From DATLXH01 sp035576005 (GTDB taxonomy: Bacteria; Acidobacteriota; Thermoanaerobaculia; Gp7-AA8), in the NCBI GenBank assembly GCA_035576005.1, contig DATLXH010000156.1, positions 1-10,732 of the forward strand: a DNA stretch of 10,732 nucleotides, given 5' to 3'. The notes below the pieces were generated by a model. That model saw only the letters and a list, made by a program, of their open reading frames with translations. It was not told where the DNA came from and did no database searches. The position numbers were made by a program, and so were the translations under genes. Each line of letters starts with the position of its first letter. The stretch's first letter is position 1. Below, piece after piece: positions 1-6,115 of this stretch.

Positions 1-138
1 TGGCTTGGATGCGAGGCGCACGGCGATTTTGCGACGAAGGCATAGTCGACACTATGTCAAGGAGCGAAATTGCCGTGCAACGAACGAGACAGGCCGCTAT
101 CCGTCGTCTCACGGCGAAGGTCTGTGAGAAATGCGGGC
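1..138 (+). mobile_element. Palindromic TA-flanked MITE-like element, copy A (cut by window start)
   Basis: Right-hand 138 bp of the 180-bp repeat family; the first base of the window corresponds to element position 43 of the complete copy at 4113-4292. It contains the central CATAGT-CGAC-ACTATG hairpin and ends with the terminal inverted repeat (reverse complement of GCCCGCATTTCTCACAGACC), followed by TA at 139-140. It differs from the 4113-4292 copy at only a few positions, so it is a young copy. It ends about 36 bp past the stop codon of the VWA gene and may lie in that operon's 3' untranslated region. Confidence 0.88.
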
Positions 139-174
139 TAGATCATCGGAGGCCGGGTGAGAGTCGCGGACTTT

Positions 175-1305
175 TCAGTGAACGAACTTGCGGCGATTCC
201 TGATGTAGTCCGCGAGGATGTACTCCCCCAGCCTGTCGGGTGACGAGTAGAACGCGCGGCCCCGATTGATCTTCGAGAGCTGCTCGACAAAATTCACGAG
301 CATCGAATCAGTGGCCAGCATGAACGTCGTGATCGGGATCCCAGCCCTCCGGCATCGATCGGCTTCTTCGAGCGTCCGGTTGACGATCTTCATGTCGAGA
401 CCGAACGAGTTCGTATAGAGCTTTCCCCCTTCACGCAGCGCCGAGGGCTTGCCGTCTGTGATCATGAAGATCTGCTTGTTGCCATGCTTGCGCCTGCGAA
501 GAATATTTTGTGCGAGCTCGAGTCCGGCCTTCGTGTTGGTGTGAAAAGGACCGGCCTCCACGTAAGGAATCTCGGAGATGGGAACTTCTTTCGCGTCATC
601 CCCGAAAAGAAGAATGTCGATCGAGTCCTTGGGATACTTCGTCAGGATGAGCTCGGTCAAAGCGAGCGCCACCTTCTTTGCCGGGGTAATCCGATCCTCG
701 CCGTAAAGAATCATCGAGTGCGAAATATCGATCATCACAACGGTGGCGCAGCTGCTGTTGTGCTCGGTCTCGAAGACTTCAAAGTCTTCCTCGTGAATCG
801 AGATTGCCGCCGCGGGATCACCGTTTCGCAGCGCATTCTGAAGAGTTCTCACTCCGTCGATGAGCATCGGGTCGTCACCGAAACGGTAGCCCCGAGTCTC
901 AGTGAGGCGCTCGCTTCCCTGGCCGGGTGACGCAACCGAATGGTCACCGGCAGCGGACTTCCCCAGACCACCGAAAATCTCGTCGAGCGCGTCGCGCCGA
1001 ATTTGCCGCTCCCCGCCCGCCGAAAGAACAAAATTTCCTTCCCCGTCCTGTCCGATTACACGCTCCTCGGCGAGGCGTGCGAAGAACTCCTCCAGATCGA
1101 GATTCGGGTCAAGGTAGCCTCGCTCCTGCAACGCCCGCATCCAGTTCAGTGCCTCTTCCGGGTCGCCACCGCTCTGAAGAAGTAGATGGTTGAAGAGTCG
1201 CCGCAGCCCGAGCTCACTCAGCAGCTTCTGAATCAGCGCCGGATCGAGGTATCCGTAACGATGTCTCAACCGGGCGGCTTCCGCGATCGCATGCGGTCCA
1301 GCCAC
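175..1305 (-). CDS. VWA-domain protein, partner of a MoxR/Mg-chelatase-like ATPase
   Basis: A 376-residue protein without visible signal peptide or membrane segment, so probably cytoplasmic. Residues 1-120 are a mostly helical, charged region. A von Willebrand factor A domain spans about 185-370. The MIDAS metal site is intact: D193-x-S195-x-S197 in MIDISHSM, a Thr at 256 or 258, and D284 in MITDGKPS. In Mg/Co chelatases and MoxR systems, a VWA protein with a metal-bound MIDAS couples the AAA+ ring to its substrate; that role is inferred here from the ATPase gene upstream. The start is GTG at 1303-1305, with an in-frame stop 18 bp further upstream, so no much longer form is possible. It overlaps the end of the preceding gene by 40 bp in another frame, which suggests translational coupling. 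No clear Shine-Dalgarno sequence is seen. The substrate is unknown. Confidence 0.9.
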   Translation of the reverse strand: MAGPHAIAEAARLRHRYGYLDPALIQKLLSELGLRRLFNHLLLQSGGDPEEALNWMRALQERGYLDPNLDLEEFFARLAEERVIGQDGEGNFVLSAGGERQIRRDALDEIFGGLGKSAAGDHSVASPGQGSERLTETRGYRFGDDPMLIDGVRTLQNALRNGDPAAAISIHEEDFEVFETEHNSSCATVVMIDISHSMILYGEDRITPAKKVALALTELILTKYPKDSIDILLFGDDAKEVPISEIPYVEAGPFHTNTKAGLELAQNILRRRKHGNKQIFMITDGKPSALREGGKLYTNSFGLDMKIVNRTLEEADRCRRAGIPITTFMLATDSMLVNFVEQLSKINRGRAFYSSPDRLGEYILADYIRNRRKFVH

Positions 1306-1694
1306 TTCGTAATGGCGGGACTGTTAGGAAGGTGTTCCCTCGCCTGCTCGAGTCCGGCGAGCGCTTCCGCGTCTCTTCCAAGGATCAGGAGAATCTGCAC
1401 TCTCAGTTCGACGAGCTGCTGATAGAGCCCGAGATCCTTCATCGGTTGACCCGCAATGAGCGTCATCGCACGACTTACGAACTTGAGTGCCGTATCTGGC
1501 TTCGACTCGTTGAGAGCATCGGCCGCGAAGCGATGAAGCATCCGTGGCGAATCACCAAGGAATGACTTTGCCTCGACGAACTGACGAAGGGCTTCCATGA
1601 AGACCTCTTCTTCGCTCGAGAACCAGCCGTCCCGAACGATTCGTTCAATTTCTCTCACCAGCTCGGGAGAAACTTCCGCAGCTATCCTTACCAT
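1266..1694 (-). CDS. Small protein: ribbon-helix-helix-like N-terminus plus TPR-like C-terminus
   Basis: A 142-residue protein. Residues 2-45 (MVRIAAEVSPELVREIERIV, then GWFSSEEEVFMEALRQFVEA) have the beta strand-helix-helix pattern of CopG/ParD-type ribbon-helix-helix proteins. Residues 55-125 form helical pairs with TPR-like spacing, including ALKFVSRAM and AEALAGLEQARE. The ATG (1692-1694) lies 2 bp after the ATPase stop codon, and the 3' end overlaps the VWA start by 40 bp, so it is the middle gene of a coupled trio. It may be a scaffold or adaptor between ATPase and VWA protein, or an autoregulator of the operon; the sequence does not decide. It does not look like an antitoxin in context, since no toxin gene adjoins it. 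The function is not known to me. Confidence 0.8.
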   Translation of the reverse strand: MVRIAAEVSPELVREIERIVRDGWFSSEEEVFMEALRQFVEAKSFLGDSPRMLHRFAADALNESKPDTALKFVSRAMTLIAGQPMKDLGLYQQLVELRVQILLILGRDAEALAGLEQAREHLPNSPAITKWLDRMRSRKPPG

Positions 1695-1696
1695 CG

Positions 1697-3286
1697 CTAT
1701 TTGACCGTTCTCAGAATGTTGAACTTCATGAGCTCCGTGAAGGTGATGGTCGAATCGAGGTCCTCTCGCGAGAGCCTCAACGCCTGATGCAGCGCTTCGA
1801 GAACCATTTCCATGAAGAAAGCGAGCTCCGCGTCATGCTGGGGATTTGCGTACTTGCCGGCGATCTCCTCGAGCTTTGGCACCCGGCGAAGCTCGCTCAC
1901 GTATTCGGCGAAAGGCTGCTCATCCGACAGCGTGATCCTGTTGTCATGCATGAACCACTCGACGATCGCGTCGTAATCGGCGCTTCCCTGTACCTGGGAT
2001 TCGGGGGCGCTGGCCCTGGCCTGTCGCGCTTTCGTCTTCGCCCGGGCGCCAAACGTCTCCTCGTCCTCTCGATCCATGTCGCCATAGCCGCGGCCTTTAT
2101 CGGAACCCCCCGAACGGCCAGCGCGCTCTACCGCGGGGAACTTCGCGCTGAACACTTTACTCACCGCCGTTCCGATCAGCTTCCGCGCGACGACTTCGGC
2201 TCCCTGCTGCTCACCCTCGTAGACCATCTCGACCTTCCCCGTGATGGCCGGCAGAATCATCGAAAGATCGGCGAGTCTCGGGTAGACCAGAGCTTCGCCG
2301 GTCGCTGCCGCGCGTCGCTCGAGGTTGGAAGCAAGAATCTCCATAGCCGAAATCGTCATTCGTGCTGAGACGCCAGACGATTGATCGACAAGCTCAGACT
2401 CGCGAGCGACAAAAGCGATTCGCTCCACCAGCTCGGAAACGTAAGACGGAATCTCGAAGCGCCGCTCGCTCCCCTCCCTCTCGAGCCAGGCCTCCTGCCG
2501 CGTGATACTGGAAGACGTGGCGAGGTCGGTGGGGTAGTGAGTCAGAATCTGGGAATCGATTCTGTCCTTGAGCGGCGTGATGATGTTCCCTCGATTCGTG
2601 TAATCCTCGGGATTCGCACTGAACACCAGCATGACATCGAGCGGAATGCGAATGGGAAACCCGCGAATCTGGAGATCACGCTCTTCCAGAATATTGAGAA
2701 GCGCTACCTGGATGCGAGGAGCCAGATCCGGGAGCTCATTGATCGCGAAAATGCCGCGGTTCGTCCTCGGGATGATTCCGTAGTGGATTGCCTCTTCGTC
2801 GGAGTAACTCAGGCGCTGGTTCGCTGCTTTGATCGGATCAATGTCTCCGATCAGATCTGCGACTGTGACGTCAGGCGTCGCGAGCTTCTCACGATACCGT
2901 TCGGGTCGCGAGATCCACCGGATCGGAATGCTCTCCCCTTTTTCCGCGGAGAGAACACGACAGCGCTTACATGTCGGCTCGCCAGGCAGGTCGTTGATCT
3001 CGCAGCCGTCAATCGCCGGAACGACTTCGTCCAGGAGCCCTGTGAGCGAGCGCAGGATCCGCGTTTTTGCCTGACCGCGAAGTCCGAGCAGAATCATGTC
3101 GTGGCGGGAAAGAATCGCGTTGTGAACCGCCGGGATGACCGTGCGGTCATAGCCGTGGATTCCTGAAAAGGTGTTCTCACCTCGCGCAATCGCGCCGAGC
3201 AGATTCTCTCGCAACTCGTCTTTGACGGAGCGCGAGCGATAGCCCGAAGATCGGAGCTCGGAAAGCGTTGAAGGTCGATTGCTCAT
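1697..3286 (-). CDS. AAA+ ATPase of the MoxR / Mg-chelatase ChlI-like group
   Basis: A 529-residue AAA+ ATPase, longer than typical MoxR proteins (about 320-350). Walker A is at 68-75 (GLRGQAKT), with Ala in place of the usual third Gly. Walker B is at about 179-184 (IFAINE), with Asn where Asp is usual. Sensor 1 is N225 in FSANPEDY, and a candidate arginine finger is R242 in PLKDRID. A cysteine cluster C95-x10-C106-x2-C109 lies between Walker A and Walker B and could bind metal. Residues 390-425 are a basic, low-complexity linker; the C-terminal 100 residues are helical and acidic. The ATG overlaps the pth stop codon by 4 bp (ATGA), and the RHH/TPR gene begins 2 bp downstream. AAA+/VWA pairs of this kind insert metals or remodel protein complexes; which applies here cannot be read from sequence. 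Annotation as a sigma-54 activator would be doubtful, as I see no GAFTGA loop. Confidence 0.9.
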   Translation of the reverse strand: MSNRPSTLSELRSSGYRSRSVKDELRENLLGAIARGENTFSGIHGYDRTVIPAVHNAILSRHDMILLGLRGQAKTRILRSLTGLLDEVVPAIDGCEINDLPGEPTCKRCRVLSAEKGESIPIRWISRPERYREKLATPDVTVADLIGDIDPIKAANQRLSYSDEEAIHYGIIPRTNRGIFAINELPDLAPRIQVALLNILEERDLQIRGFPIRIPLDVMLVFSANPEDYTNRGNIITPLKDRIDSQILTHYPTDLATSSSITRQEAWLEREGSERRFEIPSYVSELVERIAFVARESELVDQSSGVSARMTISAMEILASNLERRAAATGEALVYPRLADLSMILPAITGKVEMVYEGEQQGAEVVARKLIGTAVSKVFSAKFPAVERAGRSGGSDKGRGYGDMDREDEETFGARAKTKARQARASAPESQVQGSADYDAIVEWFMHDNRITLSDEQPFAEYVSELRRVPKLEEIAGKYANPQHDAELAFFMEMVLEALHQALRLSREDLDSTITFTELMKFNILRTVK

Positions 3287-3882
3287 GATGTTGACTGGGT
3301 CTCCGAAACGGGATCGCGGTTGAATTGATTCATTGCCCGGCGAAGATCGTCGCGAACGAAGAGCAGCAGCGCTTCAACGGAGCGCTCAATCGCCTCGGAC
3401 ACCACAGCTGCTTCGACAGGGTCAAAGTTTTCGAGAACGTAGTCGCGCAGGCTCGCGGCCTGCGCGTCGTATGCTGCTCCCCGGACTCCGAATCGAAGAC
3501 GGGGGAATGCTTCACTTCCAAGGCATGCGACGATCGACTTCATTCCATTGTGCGTGCCTGCCGAACCGTTCTGGCGAATACGGAGCCGGCCGACGGGCAG
3601 ATCTATGTCGTCGTAGATCACGATCAAGTCCGAGGGCTGCACTCCGTACGCCCGGGTGAGGCCGGCGACGGCCGAGCCTGACAGATTCATGAAATTCTGC
3701 GGCTTGGCAATCAGCACCTGCTGTCCGGCCACTCGACCTTGTCCGGTGAACGCATCTTTTTCGTGGCCTGACAGCGCGATCCGGAACTTCCGGGCGAATG
3801 CGTCTGCGACCAGGAACCCTGCGTTGTGGCGCGTTCCTGCGTACTCCGGCCCCGGGTTGCCGAGACCAACGATCAGCTTCAT
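3283..3882 (-). CDS. pth: Peptidyl-tRNA hydrolase
   Basis: A 199-residue cytoplasmic enzyme that cleaves the ester bond of peptidyl-tRNA released from stalled ribosomes and recycles the tRNA. The length is normal for bacterial Pth (about 190-200). Family motifs are all present: GLGNPGPEYAGTRHNAG at 6-22 with N9 and the catalytic H19; FMNLSG at 64-69 with N66; YDDIDLPVGRLR at 90-101 with the D91-D92 pair; and GSAGTHNGMKS at 106-116 with H111 and N112. One variation is Thr110, where GGHNG is usual. The ATG at 3880-3882 follows a weak AAAGG about 9 bp upstream. The stop codon overlaps the ATPase start as ATGA, so pth leads the AAA+/VWA operon. Its usual neighbours in many bacteria (rplY/ctc, prs, ychF) are absent; immediately upstream lie nested repeats. 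Confidence 0.97.
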   Translation of the reverse strand: MKLIVGLGNPGPEYAGTRHNAGFLVADAFARKFRIALSGHEKDAFTGQGRVAGQQVLIAKPQNFMNLSGSAVAGLTRAYGVQPSDLIVIYDDIDLPVGRLRIRQNGSAGTHNGMKSIVACLGSEAFPRLRFGVRGAAYDAQAASLRDYVLENFDPVEAAVVSEAIERSVEALLLFVRDDLRRAMNQFNRDPVSETQSTS

Positions 3883-3897
3883 TCGGATTCGCCTTTA

Positions 3898-3957
3898 GCC
3901 CGCAAGCTCCCGATTTTCTCACGCAATGCCGTCGGAAACGTCTTCAGGAACGCGGGC
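3898..3957. repeat. Possible 60-bp internally deleted derivative of the palindromic element
   Basis: A 60-bp segment that begins GCCCGC and ends GCGGGC, the same terminal hexamers as the 180-bp family, and is flanked by TA (3896-3897) and TG (3958-3959). It contains TTTTCTCAC, resembling the element's terminal TTTCTCACAGA. It abuts copy B, which begins at 3960, and would share the TG flank with it. The interior does not match the family. Chance similarity is possible. Confidence 0.25.
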
Positions 3958-3959
3958 TG

Positions 3960-4320
3960 GACCGCCTTTCTCACAGACATTCTCGTGAGGCGGCGAAGAG
4001 TGATCTGGATGCGAGCCGCATGACGGTCTTGCGACAAAGGCATCGTCGACACTATTCCGAGGAGCGAAACCGCTTCGCAACGAAGCAGACAGGCCGCTAT
4101 ACGCCGCGTCTAGCCCGCATTTCTCACAGACCTTTGTCGTGAGACGGCGGAGAGTGGCTTGAATGCGAGGCGCACGGCGATTTTGCGACGAAGGCATAGT
4201 CGACACTATGTCAAGGAGCGAAATTGCCGTGCAACGAAGCAGACAGGCCGCTATCCGTCGTCTCGCGGCGAAGGTCTGTGAGAAATGCGGGCCAGGCGAA
4301 GGTCTGTGAGAAATGCAGGC
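3960..4320 (+). mobile_element. Old, diverged MITE-like element, copy B, interrupted by copy C
   Basis: Copy B consists of 3960-4112 and 4295-4320, about 179 bp when rejoined, which matches the 180-bp family length. The left terminus is degenerate (CTTTCTCACAGACA is recognisable); the centre reads CATCGTCGACACTATT; the right terminus is GGTCTGTGAGAAATGCAGGC followed by TA. It carries many more substitutions than the other copies, so it is older. Copy C sits within its right arm at about element position 152. It lies between the divergent pth and phosphatase genes. Confidence 0.85.
4113..4292 (+). mobile_element. Complete 180-bp palindromic MITE-like element, copy C (nested in copy B)
   Basis: This is the reference copy: exactly 180 bp with two 90-bp arms. 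The first 20 bp (GCCCGCATTTCTCACAGACC) are repeated perfectly inverted at the right end, and about 42 of the outer 50 bp match between arms. The centre at 4202/4203 is a CATAGT-CGAC-ACTATG hairpin. It is flanked by TA (4111-4112) and CA (4293-4294), consistent with a duplicated TA target in which one copy mutated. It differs from the copy at 10596-10732 at one base over the shared 137 bp. It has no coding capacity, so a transposase would have to act in trans. Confidence 0.92.
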
Positions 4321-4322
4321 TA

Positions 4323-4483
4323 AAGTGTACAGTACGCACCCCACTCGCTCCCATGACCTCGATCCCTCTCGTGACTCCTTCCGCCTCAGCATCGAGCGCC
4401 GTCTCGTCGAGCGTCGCCACCTCGTTCACCAGCACTACTGTCGAACCTGGCGCATCCGGCGCCCGTAGCTGAGCGCACGACCG
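4323..4483 (+). other. Gene-free leader of the REC-phosphatase gene
   Basis: 161 bp between the repeat cluster and the phosphatase start. No convincing -35/-10 promoter or Shine-Dalgarno sequence is visible. Two plus-strand frames stay open to stop codons near 4470 and have high third-position GC: one is Ser/Thr rich (TSFTSTTVEPGASGARS at its end), the other Arg/His rich. This could be the tail of a gene destroyed by the repeat insertions, or merely GC-rich sequence. I do not call a gene. Confidence 0.3.
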
Positions 4484-5668
4484 ATGCAGCAAATCCTCGT
4501 CATCGATGACAACGTCAACGACATCCTGATCGTTCAACGTGTGCTGGAAAGAGCCGGTTTCGGGGTCACATGGGCCGCCAACGGCGAGAAGGGTCTCGAG
4601 GCCGCAGCGAGTAAGCCGCCCGACTGCATCCTGGTCGACTACCGCATGCCTGGACTCAATGGCTATGAAGTCACCCGCCTTCTGAAAGCCGATCCTGTGC
4701 TCGGGAGCATCCCGGTGCTGATGCTCACAGGAGCGGACTCGCCGAAAAACCTTGTCGATGGACTCGACGCCGGTGCCGACGACTATGTGACCAAGGGGTC
4801 GGACCTCGACGTCATCCTCGCCCGCGTCAAGGCGCTTCTTCGCGTGAAGGCCTACCAGGACCGCATCGTCGAGCAGGCTGGACAGCTCCGCGCTCTATAC
4901 GATGAGCTCTCGCAAAAGTCTGACAAGATCATGGCGCTCAACCAGCATCTGAATAATGACCTCCAGGTTGCTCGCCGCGTCCAGGAAGCGCTCCTTCCCG
5001 AGAGAGTCTTCCGTACCCCCAGAGCTGAGATCCGCTCGACATACATTCCGAGTGAGACGCTCTCAGGCGATTTCTATGATTACTTTCAACTCAGCGACAG
5101 CCTCTACCTTTTCATGGCGGACGTTTCCGGCCATGGACTCGCCGCGGCGATTCAGGTCTCGCTGCTGAAGAGCTACATTCACACGGAAACCAATCCGTCA
5201 GAGTCGTTGACGGCTCTTATGGTCCGGCTCAATGATTTCCTTTTTACTGCGACGCTTCCTGCGCAATACGCTACCGGACAACTCTTCAGGATCGATGCGG
5301 ACGGCTCGCTCGTCTGGTCGAACGCCGCCCACCCTGGTTTCTTGTTGTACGAGCGCAAAACGAACAAGACGACTCTGCACGAAAAACCGGGTCACATGCT
5401 TGGCGCGCTGCCCGGAATGAGCTTCGATGAACATAGTCTCCCGATCGGAAGCGGGGACACTCTGTTCGCGTACACCGATGGTTTGACCGATCGGGTCAAT
5501 GAAGCGGGAGACTTTTACGAGATTGAACGCATCTCGGCGATCCTTGACGCTTCAGGGGGAGCAACACTTCCTGACGTGAACGAACGGATCCAGGAAGACA
5601 TCCGCAACTTCTCCGCTACCGACGCCTTCAAGGACGACATCGCATTCGTTCTCACGCGCTTCGCGTAG
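4484..5668 (+). CDS. Response regulator with PPM/SpoIIE-type serine phosphatase output (RsbU-like)
   Basis: A 394-residue cytoplasmic protein with three parts. Residues 1-122 are a REC receiver: acidic pair D8-D9, phospho-acceptor D52 in ILVDYRMPG, T82 and K104 (YVTKGSD). Residues 124-170 form a coiled coil (DRIVEQAGQLRALYDELSQ onward) of the kind that transmits the signal. Residues 175-394 are a PPM/SpoIIE phosphatase with its metal-binding acids: D196 in SGDFYDY, D213 in MADVSGHG, D332 in FAYTDGLTD, and D384-D385 in KDDIAF. By family, phosphorylation by a sensor kinase would activate dephosphorylation of an anti-anti-sigma (STAS) protein and so release a sigma factor; no kinase, STAS or anti-sigma gene lies in the window, so the partners are unknown. 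It is monocistronic and points away from pth. ATG start, weak ribosome binding site. Confidence 0.95.
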   Translation: MQQILVIDDNVNDILIVQRVLERAGFGVTWAANGEKGLEAAASKPPDCILVDYRMPGLNGYEVTRLLKADPVLGSIPVLMLTGADSPKNLVDGLDAGADDYVTKGSDLDVILARVKALLRVKAYQDRIVEQAGQLRALYDELSQKSDKIMALNQHLNNDLQVARRVQEALLPERVFRTPRAEIRSTYIPSETLSGDFYDYFQLSDSLYLFMADVSGHGLAAAIQVSLLKSYIHTETNPSESLTALMVRLNDFLFTATLPAQYATGQLFRIDADGSLVWSNAAHPGFLLYERKTNKTTLHEKPGHMLGALPGMSFDEHSLPIGSGDTLFAYTDGLTDRVNEAGDFYEIERISAILDASGGATLPDVNERIQEDIRNFSATDAFKDDIAFVLTRFA

Positions 5669-5720
5669 GTGATTCGGAAGCTCGCGCCGCATGAACTTTC
5701 ATCCCGGGCGGATGTACGGA

Positions 5721-5803
5721 CACAGTGTGGCGATTGAGAAAAGAAACGATGTGTCGTCCCGTGCTTGGGCGGAGGGGTGGGAGGGGCGAGGGATCTTGCA
5801 AGC
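5721..5803 (+). repeat. Left arm of a large inverted repeat that brackets element copy D
   Basis: An 83-bp arm whose reverse complement matches 6116-6199 at roughly 72 of 84 positions with one 1-bp gap. The shared blocks include CTCAATCGC, GGGACGACACA and CTCCCACCC on the opposite strand. It starts about 50 bp past the phosphatase stop codon. A transcript through both arms could fold into a long stem with copy D in the loop. Confidence 0.85.
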
Positions 5804-5860
5804 TTTTACTCCGGTCCCATCAATACGACGGCCGCCGCGTAGGGCCCTAACCCCGCCCTA

Positions 5861-6040
5861 ACCCGCATTTCTCACAGACCTTCGCCGCGAGACAACGGAT
5901 AGCGGCCTGTCTGCCTCGTTGCACACCAATTTCGCTCCTTGACATAGTGTCGACTATGCCTTCGTCGCAAAATCGCCGTGCGCCTCGCATCCAAGCCACT
6001 CTCCGCCGTCTCACGACAAAGGTCTGTGAGAAATGCGGGC
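5861..6040 (-). mobile_element. Complete 180-bp palindromic MITE-like element, copy D
   Basis: Exactly 180 bp, in reverse orientation to copy C. The terminal inverted repeats are intact except for one change at the left tip (ACCCGC for GCCCGC), and TA flanks both sides (5859-5860 and 6041-6042). The central hairpin is intact. It differs from copies C and F at only a handful of sites, so it is a young copy. It lies inside the loop of the 5721-6199 inverted repeat, between convergent genes. Confidence 0.92.
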
Positions 6041-6043
6041 TAA

Positions 6044-6114
6044 AAGCCGCGGCTTCGGATCGCTGACGTCCCACGGTTTCGCCGTGTGCCTCTACGCCTA
6101 CGGTACCGAGTACC
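6044..6114. repeat. Chain of short hairpins beside element copy D
   Basis: Three small palindromes follow one another: AAGCCGCGGCTT (6044-6055, perfect), CACGG-TTTCG-CCGTG (6072-6086), and GGTAC-CGA-GTACC (6102-6114). They lie between copy D and the right arm of the larger inverted repeat and may be the decayed tip of that structure. None is followed by a T run, so they are not clear intrinsic terminators. Confidence 0.5.
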
Positions 6115-6115
6115 A

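Noticed and set aside
484..930. Plus-strand open frame opposite the VWA gene
   Set aside because: It is antisense to a VWA domain with a complete MIDAS motif.
1266..1694. Antitoxin of a toxin-antitoxin pair, from the ribbon-helix-helix N-terminus
   Set aside because: No toxin-like gene adjoins it; the neighbours are an ATPase and a VWA protein, and the TPR-like C-terminus is atypical for antitoxins.
1787..2368. Plus-strand open frame (193 codons) opposite the AAA+ gene
   Set aside because: It is antisense to the ATPase C-terminal half and has no domain or ribosome binding site.
2381..3166. Plus-strand open frame (261 codons) opposite the AAA+ gene
   Set aside because: It is fully antisense to an ATPase with intact motifs; the product is Arg/Asp-rich without a fold signature.
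3960..4320. CRISPR array or tandem repeat array
   Set aside because: Units are 180 bp, nested and TA-flanked, not short repeats alternating with spacers.
3919..4392. Minus-strand open frame across the nested repeats (157 codons)
   Set aside because: It consists mostly of translated repeat arms; similar peptides arise from other copies (9-203, 5847-6170), which shows they are repeat-derived.
4211..4537. Minus-strand open frame upstream of and overlapping the phosphatase start
   Set aside because: It reads from antisense of the REC domain into the repeat end. I considered a STAS-like protein but found no matching pattern.
5669..5720. Intrinsic terminator for the phosphatase gene
   Set aside because: No GC stem followed by a T run is present directly after the stop codon.
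5861..6040. Structured non-coding RNA gene or riboswitch
   Set aside because: The palindrome occurs in both orientations, between convergent genes and nested within itself, which fits a mobile repeat better than a cis-regulatory RNA.
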